Source: G963668605 sp963668605 (GTDB lineage Bacteria; Acidobacteriota; Terriglobia; Bryobacterales; Bryobacteraceae). Taken from it: a DNA stretch of 64,000 nt. The position numbers and the translations under genes were made by a program. Under the pieces are notes generated by a model. The model was not told the origin of the DNA, made no database searches, and was given only the letters and a program-made list of their open reading frames with translations. Shown in pieces: positions 25,219-34,900 of this stretch. The stretch spans positions 1,054,001 to 1,118,000 of the forward strand of contig OY764903.1 of assembly GCA_963668605.1 (NCBI GenBank). Direction: 5' to 3'. Positions within the stretch are counted from its first letter, which is position 1, and each line of letters begins with the position of its first letter.

Positions 25219-27414
25219 ATGCTTGCCAATACGTGTGGATGCCTGAAGATTCCAGCCTTGGTGCTTTTTCTAGCCGCCCTCGCTGGCGGGGCAGACCCGC
25301 CCGTCATTCCCGTCGGGCTGGACGCATATCGCATGTGGGAGCGCTGGCCCTATCAGCGGATCGGCGCCCGGGCGTACATGCGCAGTACCTACGACCGGGC
25401 TGGCGGAAATGAGAAAGCCGACGCTTCCCATTTCTTATACCAGCTCGCGGATGATTACAACGTGACGCTTGATGTGCAGGGAGCCGGGGTGCTGTACTTT
25501 GCCCGTTACAACCATTGGCACGGCAGCCCGTGGCACTACGAAGTCGACGGCCGCGATTACATCGTTCAGGAAACGAGCACGGCGGATCCCAACCATCCCG
25601 CCTCGAACTCGGTATTCTTGCCGGAGCATCTCTTCCCCAATCCGCTGGCGTGGACTTGGGCCCAGACCAAGGGCGCCGACCTGACGTGGGTCCCGATCCC
25701 ATTCGAGAAGTCCTTCCGCATGGCCTATTCGCGAACGTGTTACGGCACGGGTTATTACATCTTTCACCAGTATGTTCCGGGCTCCAAACTGTCCCGGCCA
25801 ATCACCCGTTGGGATGCTAAAACACCTCCGGATCCTGCGGTCGTGAATCTTTTGGGCCGGGCCGGCAGCGACATCGCCCCGCAGCCGGGCACGGCAGGCG
25901 TGCGGGAGGAAAAAGGCGAACTGAATCTGCCCGCCACGGGTTGGGCCCCGGTCTGGAACGCGACACGTGGCGCTGCCATGCTGCGGCTACTCGAATTCTC
26001 CGTGCCGCGCGAGCAGGCGATCGCTTTTTCCCGTGCGCGTCTGCGCGTAACCTGGGACAATCGGTCCGAACCATCTATTGATGCGCCCGTCAGCCTGTTC
26101 TATGGGGCCGGAACGCTCTACAATCGCGAAAATTCAGAATTCCTGGTGAAGGGATTTCCGAGCGTGATCCGGTACGAGGGCGACCGCGTGTACCTGCGGT
26201 GTTATTTCCCGATGCCCTTCTTTCGCTCGGCGCGAGTCGAACTGGGCGGCCCGGGCGCGGCTATCACCGGTGTCCAGTGGAGTGTCCGCTATGCTCCTTT
26301 CAAGGATCCGCCCAACCAAGTCGGTTATTTTCACGCGACCTATCAGGACCACCCATCGCCCACTCCCGGCCAAGATCTTGTTTTGCTTGACACGAAGAAG
26401 GTCGAAGGTCGCGGGGACTGGTCGGGCCAATTTGTGGGGACTTCGTTCATTTTTTCTCGTGATGCGGTTCTCAACACCCTGGAGGGAGATCCGCGCTTCT
26501 TCTTTGACGACAGTCAAACGCCGCAGGCCCAGGGAACGGGCACGGAAGAATGGGGTGGCGGTGGCGATTACTGGGGCGGGCGAAATATGACTCTGCCCTT
26601 CGCGGGCCACCCGGTGGGCGCGAGGAATGCAAAGGAGGCCGTCAACGCGGAAGACAAGATCGAATCGGCTTATCGCTTCCTGCTGGCGGACCTGATGCCC
26701 TTCGGCAAGAACGCTCTCATTCGCCTGGAGCACGGCGGAACTAACGAGTCCACCCAGCATTACGAAACGGTGACCTACTGGTATGGCCTGCCGGCGCCAT
26801 CCCTGATCAAGACCGACGAACTCAGCATCGGGGATCAGGCGAGCGAGCAGCAACACCGGTACTCCTCGCCGGGCGCTTCCCAGCCATACGTGATCACGTC
26901 TCGTTACGAATGGGGCGTGGATACGCTTAATGGCGCGGAAATCTACCCCGCCCACACCGATCGCGGCCGGACCACCAAGACTGCCTCCGAATTCACGATG
27001 AAGATCGACCCCCGCAATCTCGGTGTGATGCTGCGCCGGAAGCTTGATTACGCGTTTCCGAACCAGCGGGCGGAAGTCTTTGTCAGCGACGTGAAAGGAA
27101 AGAACGCCGGATGGAAGCCGGCTGGCATCTGGTATCTGGCCGGCTCGAACACCTGCGTTTTCTCCTCCCCTCCGGGCAAGAACGAGTTGGGCGCGACGCA
27201 GCACGTCATCCAAACTTCGAACAGGCGCTTCCGCGATGACGAGTTCCTGATCCCCCGCGACCTGACCAGGGGCCGCTCGATGATCCGCGTCCGCGTAAAA
27301 TTCACGCCTGTTGCGACTCCTCTCTTCCCGGCCCACCCGCTTCCGGAACTGGCCTGGAGCGAAATCAGGTATACGGCATACAGCTTCGTGATGCCGAGGT
27401 TTAGTCCCAAATAG
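25219..27414 (+). CDS. DUF2961 / glycoside hydrolase family 172 protein
   Basis: A 731-residue exported protein of the DUF2961 family, some members of which are fructofuranosidases or arabinofuranosidases (GH172). An N-terminal signal (LVLFLAALAGGADP) is followed by the jelly-roll region with YFARYNHWHGSPW and VPIPFEKSFRM, and later the acidic GTGTEEWGGGGDYWGG, which is the family active-site stretch. The C-terminal 230 residues form a second beta-rich part not typical of the shortest members. It is monocistronic with its own promoter and converges on the phosphoesterase gene. Together with the nearby GH3 it suggests plant or fungal glycan breakdown. Confidence 0.8.
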   Translation: MLANTCGCLKIPALVLFLAALAGGADPPVIPVGLDAYRMWERWPYQRIGARAYMRSTYDRAGGNEKADASHFLYQLADDYNVTLDVQGAGVLYFARYNHWHGSPWHYEVDGRDYIVQETSTADPNHPASNSVFLPEHLFPNPLAWTWAQTKGADLTWVPIPFEKSFRMAYSRTCYGTGYYIFHQYVPGSKLSRPITRWDAKTPPDPAVVNLLGRAGSDIAPQPGTAGVREEKGELNLPATGWAPVWNATRGAAMLRLLEFSVPREQAIAFSRARLRVTWDNRSEPSIDAPVSLFYGAGTLYNRENSEFLVKGFPSVIRYEGDRVYLRCYFPMPFFRSARVELGGPGAAITGVQWSVRYAPFKDPPNQVGYFHATYQDHPSPTPGQDLVLLDTKKVEGRGDWSGQFVGTSFIFSRDAVLNTLEGDPRFFFDDSQTPQAQGTGTEEWGGGGDYWGGRNMTLPFAGHPVGARNAKEAVNAEDKIESAYRFLLADLMPFGKNALIRLEHGGTNESTQHYETVTYWYGLPAPSLIKTDELSIGDQASEQQHRYSSPGASQPYVITSRYEWGVDTLNGAEIYPAHTDRGRTTKTASEFTMKIDPRNLGVMLRRKLDYAFPNQRAEVFVSDVKGKNAGWKPAGIWYLAGSNTCVFSSPPGKNELGATQHVIQTSNRRFRDDEFLIPRDLTRGRSMIRVRVKFTPVATPLFPAHPLPELAWSEIRYTAYSFVMPRFSPK

Positions 27415-27431
27415 CCCGACGGGCCGTTCCT

Positions 27432-27590
27432 TCAGTGAGTCACCGGCGTGGACGTAGCTGTTAACTTCGTTTTGCTGCTGGCATCGCCCGTAACAGTGAC
27501 TGTCCCGGCTGCGATGCAATCGTGCGCCAGTGAGTACACCGCGTGGATGTGCGCCTGTCGCTCGCGGGCGAAGAAATCGGGTTTATGGCA
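27432..27590 (-). other. Possible out-of-frame tail after the phosphoesterase
   Basis: Just beyond the phosphoesterase stop, shifted by one base, the minus strand has an open frame reading HIHAVYSLAHDCIAAG and TVTVTGDASS before a stop at 27432. The composition looks like protein rather than random sequence. It may be the lost end of a neighbouring gene. No family was recognised. Confidence 0.2.
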
Positions 27591-28461
27591 GTTTCCCGAA
27601 GTCATAATACTTGTGTTCGAGGCCCGTCTCTGTGACCGTGATCACGCGTATTCCCGAGCGCTCGGCGCCCAGCGGCTTGCCCACTGGTCCGGTAGTCACC
27701 ATCTCCAAGTCACCGTCGCGCGCCAGTGCGTTGCGATGATAATGGCCGGCAAATACGTGGCTCACGCCGTACTTGTGAAATAAAGCCAGAAAGCGTCGGC
27801 GCGCCGCCAGGGGAACATTGAAGTACTGGTCGGGTTCGCCCGGGTCTTTCAGGAAAAGCGGGTGGTGTTGGAACACGATCAGGCGTCTCGCGCCGCCCGC
27901 GCGGGCCTTCGCCAATTCCGACTCCAGCCAGGCTTCCTGTCTGGCCGCTTCCTCCGGCACGTTTTCAGGCCCGGCTATCAGCGCCGAGTTCAGCACGAAT
28001 ACCGCGACATCACCCGAACGGAACGTGTAGTAATCGGGTCCGAGACGGCTGCGGTAGAACGCCAGCCTTTCGGCGGTGGGCGCTCCGCCGACATCATGGT
28101 TGCCGGCCACATGGTGGATCGGGATGGAACGATCAAGCATCGCCGCGATCCGCTGGTACTCGGCCACCTGGCCGGCGTCGCCCGGCGTGCCCACCAGATC
28201 GCCGGTGACGATCACGAAAGCCGGCCGCATCCGGTTGGCCGTAGCTATGGCGAACTCGAAGTTCGCGGTTTCCTGAGCGAACCCGTGGCCCTGGCTGTAC
28301 ATACCGAACTGCGGGTCGGACATCTGCAGGAAGAACTGTGACGTCCGGCCCGGCAGGGCGTCCGACACGTTGCCGACCAGAGATGCGGTCGGATTCTGCG
28401 CGTGCAACAACGAAGCGGCGCAGACGACGAGGATTCCCATGTGAAAAGTGCGAAAATTCAT
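27583..28461 (-). CDS. Exported calcineurin-like metallophosphoesterase
   Basis: 292 residues with a signal peptide (MGILVVCAASLLHA). Phosphoesterase motifs are in order: MSDPQFG (first Asp; Gln replaces the common His), VTGDLVG, AGNHDVGG, FQHHPLF and FAGHYHRN, giving a two-metal site. It is nearest to CPPED1-like phosphatases, so it may dephosphorylate proteins or small phosphoesters in the periplasm. The preceding sequence has an AAGGAAAA Shine-Dalgarno. It lies 72 bases downstream of the GH3 gene on the same strand. The C-terminus ends abruptly at DFGKLP, and an open shifted frame continues beyond it. Confidence 0.83.
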   Translation of the reverse strand: MNFRTFHMGILVVCAASLLHAQNPTASLVGNVSDALPGRTSQFFLQMSDPQFGMYSQGHGFAQETANFEFAIATANRMRPAFVIVTGDLVGTPGDAGQVAEYQRIAAMLDRSIPIHHVAGNHDVGGAPTAERLAFYRSRLGPDYYTFRSGDVAVFVLNSALIAGPENVPEEAARQEAWLESELAKARAGGARRLIVFQHHPLFLKDPGEPDQYFNVPLAARRRFLALFHKYGVSHVFAGHYHRNALARDGDLEMVTTGPVGKPLGAERSGIRVITVTETGLEHKYYDFGKLP

Positions 28462-28532
28462 ACTGTTTTCCTTTCTTCCTTACTTCCCCTGACGCGCAGC
28501 GGCTTACGGTCAGTTGAAGCCGTCTCGCGTGC

Positions 28533-30743
28533 TCAGAGTTGACTGAAGAACCGATCCCGTGACAACTTCAGGTCAGATCGCAATTGGATGTCGCGGCTGG
28601 ATTTCCCGATTTGAATCTCGTAACGGCCGGCTTCAGCTTTCCATCGGCCGGATGCCTCATCATAGTAGGCCAGCGCGCTGGGCCGGAGGTCGATCTGGAC
28701 CTGTCTGCGTTCGCCTGGCCGGAGCGACACTCTGGCGAAGCCCTTCAATTCACGAGGTGGCCGGGGTACGCTGCCTTTCGGCGGCGCCAAATACAATTGA
28801 ACGACCTCCGCCCCTTCACGAGTGCCCGTATTCACAACGGTGCAGGACACAGTGATCTTTTCCGAGCCCTCGCGCAGCTTCATCCCGCTCAGTTTAAAAA
28901 TCGTATAGCTGAGCCCATGCCCGAATGGGAAGCGGGGCTCGATCTGGTGCTCGTCGAACCAGCGATAGCCCATGAAGACTCCCTCTTTGTAGTCGGCCGC
29001 ATAGGCGTACAGCGGAATCCGCTCCTCGGGTTTCAAGGGTGGTGGAACAGGCTGCTTCATTCCGGCGAGCAACTGGGGCGGCCACTGGCCGAGTGCGTGG
29101 CACGCGTAATCTTTTAGTTGCCGGCCGAAAGTGCAGGTGAGCTTTGCGGAGGGATTCACCTTGCCTGTGAGCACGTCCGCGATCGCATCGCCGGTTGACT
29201 GGCCGGCATACCATGCTGCGAGAATTGCGCGTGTCTTGTCGGCCCACGGCTCCACTGAAACCGGCCCGCCCACCAGTAGCGTGACCACAAGATTGGGATT
29301 GGCCCCGGCGAGTTCCGTGATCCGCGCTGCTTGCCCATCGGGAAGTTCGACGCTGACACGATCGGTTCCTTCACCGTGCCGTGCGTCGACGGCGAAGAAC
29401 AACACGAGGTCGGCCTCGCGAACCGACTTCGCATCTGCATTCGGCTCCAGCCGGGCACGGTCGGCGAACACGGATCGTATGCCGGCCCAGGGCGTGACCG
29501 CGAACGGTGGTTTGACGGCGCCTGAACCGCCACCTGCAGGCACGACGCTGGCGCCCGGACCGGTCACAACAACGTTGCGCACTTTGGCAGGATCGACCGG
29601 GAGCAAACCTCGGTCGTTCCTCAGCAGCACCATGCCCTCCGCGGCCAGACGGCGGGCCAAGGTGCGATGCCGTGGCGTTTCAATCTCTCCTTTGCTTCGG
29701 ATTTCGGGGTTTGTGACGCCCGTTCGGAAGTACAACCGGAGAACGCGGCTGACTTTTTCGTCGAGCAAGGTTTGCGGAACTTGACCGGACCGCACGGCTT
29801 CGAGGAACCGCCCGTCGCCGAAGACGTATGCGCAAATTCCGGTCGTCATGTCAGTTCCCGCCATTGCGGTCGGGATAGTTTCATAAGCCGCGCGCCAGTC
29901 TGTGAGGATCACCCCATCGAATCCGAGTTTGTCCTTCAGGATTTCTTGAAGAAGGTGCCGGTTGGCTGCGATATGAACGCCATTGTACAAATTGTTTGCG
30001 GCCATAATGGTCCACACTCGTCCTTCTGCGATTGACAGTTCGAAAGGCAGTAGGTGCATCTCCCGGAGAGTTCGTTCGTCCATGTTGGAACTTGTGTAGT
30101 GCCGGTGTGCTTCGTAGTCGTTGGCGACAAGTATTGCGGAGCAGCCGGCCACACCGATTTTCTGAGCGCCTTGTATGTACGCGCTGGCCATCCGGCCCGC
30201 GAGCAACGGATCCTCACCCAGGTTTTCGAAATTGCGGCCGCCCAGCGGGGAACGCATCAAGTTCATACAGGGAGCCAGCAAGACGTGCTGATCGAGGGCC
30301 AGTAGTTCCCGGGCCAGTAGCGCGCCGAATTCGGAAGCGGCTTCGAGGCTCCAGGTGCACGACAGCGACAGAGTGCACGGTAGCGCTGTGGTCGGCGTTT
30401 TGGTATCCATCGGGCGAATCCCCTGCCGCCCGTCCAACATGCGGAGTTCGCCGATGCCGAGGCGCGGAATTCCACCCCCCTGAAAACGCTTCGGGGTGTC
30501 CATCGTCACGTTCCCGTGGCAGAGATTGACCTTCTCCTCGACCGTGAGCCGTTGGAGCAAATCCGTTATGCGCCGTTCAATGTTCGCACGCGGGTCCTTG
30601 TAGAGTTCAGGCGCGGCGAAAGCCCGCCCGAGGCCGACGGTTGCAGCCGTGAGCGCCGCAGCGCACGCGCGCCTCGAGATTAGGACGCCCTGTTCCTTTG
30701 CCACGTCTGCTACATTTGCTTTCGGAATTGTTCTATGGCTCAT
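28533..30743 (-). CDS. Glycoside hydrolase family 3 (beta-glucosidase-like), Tat-exported
   Basis: A 736-residue enzyme from the ATG at 30743, chosen because GGAGAA lies five bases upstream; an upstream ATG at 30803 has no such site. A Tat-like leader (SRRACAAALTAATVGLG) precedes the GH3 barrel with MRSPLGGRNFENLGEDP and GFDGVILTDWRAAYET, in which the Asp of TDW is the expected nucleophile. The second GH3 domain follows (VVVTGPGASVVPAGGGSG), and a fibronectin III-like end (AEVVQLYLAP, ELKGFARVSLRPGE) completes the usual three-domain layout. It should release terminal sugars from beta-linked glycans. It is followed by the phosphoesterase. Confidence 0.88.
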   Translation of the reverse strand: MSHRTIPKANVADVAKEQGVLISRRACAAALTAATVGLGRAFAAPELYKDPRANIERRITDLLQRLTVEEKVNLCHGNVTMDTPKRFQGGGIPRLGIGELRMLDGRQGIRPMDTKTPTTALPCTLSLSCTWSLEAASEFGALLARELLALDQHVLLAPCMNLMRSPLGGRNFENLGEDPLLAGRMASAYIQGAQKIGVAGCSAILVANDYEAHRHYTSSNMDERTLREMHLLPFELSIAEGRVWTIMAANNLYNGVHIAANRHLLQEILKDKLGFDGVILTDWRAAYETIPTAMAGTDMTTGICAYVFGDGRFLEAVRSGQVPQTLLDEKVSRVLRLYFRTGVTNPEIRSKGEIETPRHRTLARRLAAEGMVLLRNDRGLLPVDPAKVRNVVVTGPGASVVPAGGGSGAVKPPFAVTPWAGIRSVFADRARLEPNADAKSVREADLVLFFAVDARHGEGTDRVSVELPDGQAARITELAGANPNLVVTLLVGGPVSVEPWADKTRAILAAWYAGQSTGDAIADVLTGKVNPSAKLTCTFGRQLKDYACHALGQWPPQLLAGMKQPVPPPLKPEERIPLYAYAADYKEGVFMGYRWFDEHQIEPRFPFGHGLSYTIFKLSGMKLREGSEKITVSCTVVNTGTREGAEVVQLYLAPPKGSVPRPPRELKGFARVSLRPGERRQVQIDLRPSALAYYDEASGRWKAEAGRYEIQIGKSSRDIQLRSDLKLSRDRFFSQL

Positions 30744-31117
30744 CTGGATTCTCCGATCAGTTGGCTGCTTCTGCGGGCACTTCGGGCCGGGACGACCCGC
30801 CAAACAAATGCCGTCGTGCCGAAGTACATCACGGCCTAGGACAAAAATGCGGCCGCGGGTCCGACCGCCTTAGCTATCGAAAGAAACCTCGATAATATCA
30901 GCATGTACGCCGCGAACCGTTCCTCGAGCCGTTCGTATCCGTCGAAATTCACGCGCGGTTTGCCAAGACGCGTATGGATCATTGCGCGGTCGAACGATGG
31001 GTGAACTCCAAGCAGGGCCTTCGCGAATTCCACGCGCCTGCGCTCCAGGCTCACCTCGTATGAGACAAAAGTTTCTCCTGTGGACTTTGTTGCGGCGTAG
31101 TAGAATTTTCATACATT
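30744..31117. other. Intergenic stretch, no confident gene; -10-like box before 31118
   Basis: About 370 bases between divergent genes. A 72-codon minus-strand frame (30836-31054) has no family resemblance and no Shine-Dalgarno. TAGAAT at 31101-31106 lies 11 bases before the ATG at 31118 and could be the -10 of the copper-related operon; no clear -35 lies 17 bases upstream of it. Confidence 0.4.
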
Positions 31118-31873
31118 ATGCCAAATGAAACCGACCGGCAGCGCGCTGCTTTGGAAGAGGCGCCTTGGCCCAACCCTTCGTCAGCAATGCCAACTCCGTT
31201 CGTTTTTCCCGTGATTCGTGAAATTGTTCTTTCGATGCTCACCTCACTGGCGCTCTTCGTCATCGCCTATTTCTGGAGATTACGAACCATCGAAAACTTC
31301 TTTCCCAGATTCGGACTCTATCTGTGCGCGGCTATAACTACGTATGCTTTACTGATCGCCACAGTTAGGCGAGTGCGGGCCTATGGGCAGTTTCCTTGTA
31401 TGGCCGGGATGATGATTGGCATGACTACGGGAATGGTGGCAGGGTTCCTCACGAGTTTTTATGTCGGGGCCACCAACGGACTCTTTGTCGGCAGCATCTT
31501 TGGCATGATCGCAGGTGTTGGATTGGGCGTCTGGTCTGGCTCCAGTTGCGGAGTTATGGGAATCATGGAAGGAGCGATGGCCGGCTTTATGAGCGGACCC
31601 ATGGGGGCCATGACCTCGGTTATGTTATTAAATGACCATGTTCAGGCCATGGGAGTCATAGTATTCCTCTTAGGAACAATAATGTTGGGCGGTGTGAATT
31701 ATATGGTCTTCATCGAGAAGAAAGGCCAGGTTTGGCACAAAAAGGATAGCCACATTCTCACGATTCTGCTCTCGGTTATCTTGACGGCCGCCACGATCAA
31801 TCTCATGGCGGTTGGTCCGCGGAGCAACTCATGCTCGTGCAATAGATTTTCTGTAAACAAAATTGTCCCATAA
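31118..31873 (+). CDS. Met/Gly-rich multi-pass membrane protein, probably copper-related
   Basis: 251 residues, unrecognised family. Two helices (about 36-52 and 66-84) are followed by a striking segment, 94-178, packed with Met and Gly in GxxxG-like spacing: CMAGMMIGMTTGMVAG, then GSIFGMIAG, GVMGIMEGAMAGFMSG and PMGAMTSVM. About 15 Met and two Cys (94, 144) fall within hydrophobic stretches. Two more helices and a Cys-containing tail (SNSCSC) follow. Met-rich membrane segments are typical of Cu(I) handling, and the next gene begins with a copper ATPase 41 bases later, so a copper role is inferred. The start has no Shine-Dalgarno but a -10-like box close upstream. Confidence 0.6.
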   Translation: MPNETDRQRAALEEAPWPNPSSAMPTPFVFPVIREIVLSMLTSLALFVIAYFWRLRTIENFFPRFGLYLCAAITTYALLIATVRRVRAYGQFPCMAGMMIGMTTGMVAGFLTSFYVGATNGLFVGSIFGMIAGVGLGVWSGSSCGVMGIMEGAMAGFMSGPMGAMTSVMLLNDHVQAMGVIVFLLGTIMLGGVNYMVFIEKKGQVWHKKDSHILTILLSVILTAATINLMAVGPRSNSCSCNRFSVNKIVP

Positions 31874-31913
31874 CAAGAGCCGCTGAAACTGATAGACCGG
31901 CAGGGAGGAAATC

Positions 31914-34900
31914 ATGCCTGACGCCAAGAAGACGACGTTGCTTGTCACCGGGATGACGTGCTCGAACTGCGCGGCTACGATCGAGCGGAACGTGCGCAAA
32001 CTGCCCGGCGTTAGCGCCGCCCATGTAGATCTGAGCGGCGAGAAACTCAGCGTTAGCTTCGATCCGGCTCAACTCGACGAGCGCGGCATCATTGATTGCG
32101 TCCGGCGGATTGGCTTCGGCGTGGCGACTGGTACAACAGAACTGCCGATCACGGGCCTACGAGACACCTCCGATGCGGTCACGTTGGAGCGCTTGCTCGC
32201 CCGGCAGGACGGCGTGCTCGCCGCTAGCGTAAGTAGCGACACCGGACGAGTGACGCTGGAGTTCATCCCGGGCCTGACCAGCATCGCCGAACTGGCGGAG
32301 GTGATGCGCACATCGGGATTCGCTCTCGTTCAATCTAGCGAAGCCGAGGTGTTCGACGACGTGGAAGCCAAACTGCGCGCCGCCGAAGTCATTCAGCAAA
32401 AACGCCTGCTCTTGCTTGGGCTTATCTTAACGGCGCCACTGATCGTATTCAGTATGGCGCGCGATTTTCGCCTCGTTGGATTTCCCTACGATCAATTCGC
32501 AATGCTAATACCGGCAACGCTGGTGCAGTTCGTAGTCGGATGGCAGTTTTACGTCGGCGCGTATCGGAGCCTGCGCGCGGGCGGTTCCAACATGGACGTC
32601 CTGATCGTGCTGGGATCATCGGTCGCTTATTTTTCAAGCCTCGGTGTGACCATCGGCCTCATACACAGCCCCAACGTCTATTTCGAAACCGGCGCGGCCA
32701 TCATCACTCTTATCCGGCTCGGCAAATACCTCGAGGCGCGCGCCAAAGGCAAAACGTCCGAAGCTCTGACGGCTTTGATGGGCTTGCGGGCCAGGACCGC
32801 GCGGGTAGTGCGATACGGTGCTGAAGCCGAGATTAACATCGACGACGTCGCCGTCGGCGACACTGTCGTGGTGCGCCCCGGCGAAAAAGTGCCCGTGGAC
32901 GGACTCATCAGCGGCGGGCACTCGACATTCGATGAATCGATGATCACCGGCGAGTCGATGCCCGTCGAAAAAGGCCCCGGCGATGAGGTGATCGGCGCGA
33001 CCATTAACCGCGAAGGCTTGGTCAAGTTTGAAGCGACGAAGATCGGGAAGCATACCGCGTTGGCACAGATCGTTCGGCTCGTGCAGGAAGCGCAAGCCAG
33101 CAAAGCGCCGATTCAAAAACTGACCGACGAAATCGGCCGGTATTTCGTGCCCATCGTCATTGGCATGGCGTTGTTCACCTTCGCCGGCTGGATCTGGGTC
33201 GCCCACATAGATTGGCTCGGAGCCATGCTGAATGCAGTGGCGGTCATCGTCATCGCCTGTCCGTGCGCGATCGGCCTGGCGACACCAACCGCCATCATGG
33301 TGGGCACGACCAAAGGCGCAGAGCACGGCATCCTATTCAAGAACAGTGAGGCGCTGGAACGCGCCGGGCGCGTCAATGTCGTGGTGCTGGACAAGACCGG
33401 CACGATTACGAAGGGCGAACCGGAAGTGACCGATGTCGTGGCTGCGCCCTGGCAGAGTGCGGAGGAAGTTCTGCGCCTCGCCGCCAGTGCGGAATGCGGA
33501 TCGGAACATCCCCTTGGCCGCGCCATGGTGAAGGCCGGGCAGGACAAACATCTGCGTCTGGCCGAGCCCGCGCAGTTCCAAGCCGTCAGCGGCTTTGGCA
33601 TCCGCGCCACAGTGGAGGATCAACTCGTCATCATTGGCAGTCCACGTTTGATGCAGAACGAAGGCGTCTCCATCAAGATGTTGCAGAACGACATCACGCG
33701 CCTGCAAGCCGAAGGGAAGACCGCGATGATAGTGGCCGCGTGCGCGGCTGCTGGCACGGAGCCGGCGCGGGCGATCGGGTTGCTGGCGGTGGCCGATACG
33801 GTGAAGGCGGGTTCGCGGGAAGCCATCGCCGAACTGCACCGGCTTGGCCTCGATGTCGTCATGATCACGGGTGACAACAGGCGCACCGCGCGAGCGATTG
33901 CCAAACAAGTCGGCATTGACCGTGTGCTGGCGGAAGTGCTGCCGGGCGAAAAGACCACCGCGGTCAAGCACCTGCAGTCCGCCGGCGCGGCGGCCGGATT
34001 GCCTCACCCGCTCGTAGCTATGGTGGGTGATGGCATCAACGATGCCCCGGCGCTGGCGCAGGCCGATGTCGGCATCGCAATCGGTACCGGAACCGATGTG
34101 GCCATGGCGGCTGCGGGCATCACGCTGATCAGCGGCGACCTGCGCGGCGTGGGCCGCGCCATTTCGTTGTCGCGCGCCACACTGCAGACGATCGTGCAGA
34201 ACCTGATCTGGGCTTTTTGCTACAACGTCGCCCTGATTCCGGTTGCGGCTTATGGCCTGCTCAGTCCGATGATCGCCGCTGGAGCCATGGCGTTCAGTTC
34301 GATCTTTGTCGTGACCCATAGTTTGCGCTTGCGCCGTTTCCAGATGCAATCGTTCACTCCGCCTAAAACACTGTTTCGTCAATTCCTCGAACTCACGCCC
34401 CGTATCCTCGCCCCGGCGGCAGCGCTGACCATCCTCATTGTCGTGCCGCTCCTGACCATGCCAGGTGGAATGGAAATCAGAGGAGCCAACGCCGGAACCA
34501 TGACTCCGTCCTTGATGATGGTGATGGCGTTGGCCAATGGCGTGATTGCGGTGTCCTATGCCTGCATTCCGGTTTTCCTGATAGTCGTTATCCGCAAGCG
34601 GAAGGACATTCCATTTTCCTGGGTCTTCGTTTTGTTTGGCGCGTTCATTTTGGCCTGTGGCACCACTCACGTCGTGCATGTCCTCGGTCTCTGGTGGCCG
34701 GTGGACTGGTGGCAGGCCGTGGTGGATTCCCTGTGTGCCATCATCTCCGTGACGACGGCGATCCTTGTGTGGCCGTTGCTGCCCAAAATGCTGGCGATCC
34801 CAAGCCCCGCACAGCTTCGGGCAGTCAACCGTGAACTGCAAGACGAAAAAACGGCGCTGGAGCAAACGCAGGGCGAGTTGCGCAATGCCTACGCCGGCGT

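Noticed and set aside
26134..27519. 461-codon minus-strand frame inside the GH172 gene
   Set aside because: Shadow of a well-supported gene; no recognisable domain.
34340..34500. Possibility that the ATPase and the receptor kinase are two genes
   Set aside because: The frame is continuous, an extra membrane helix bridges the parts, and no Shine-Dalgarno-led start was found near 34497; raw reads would settle it.
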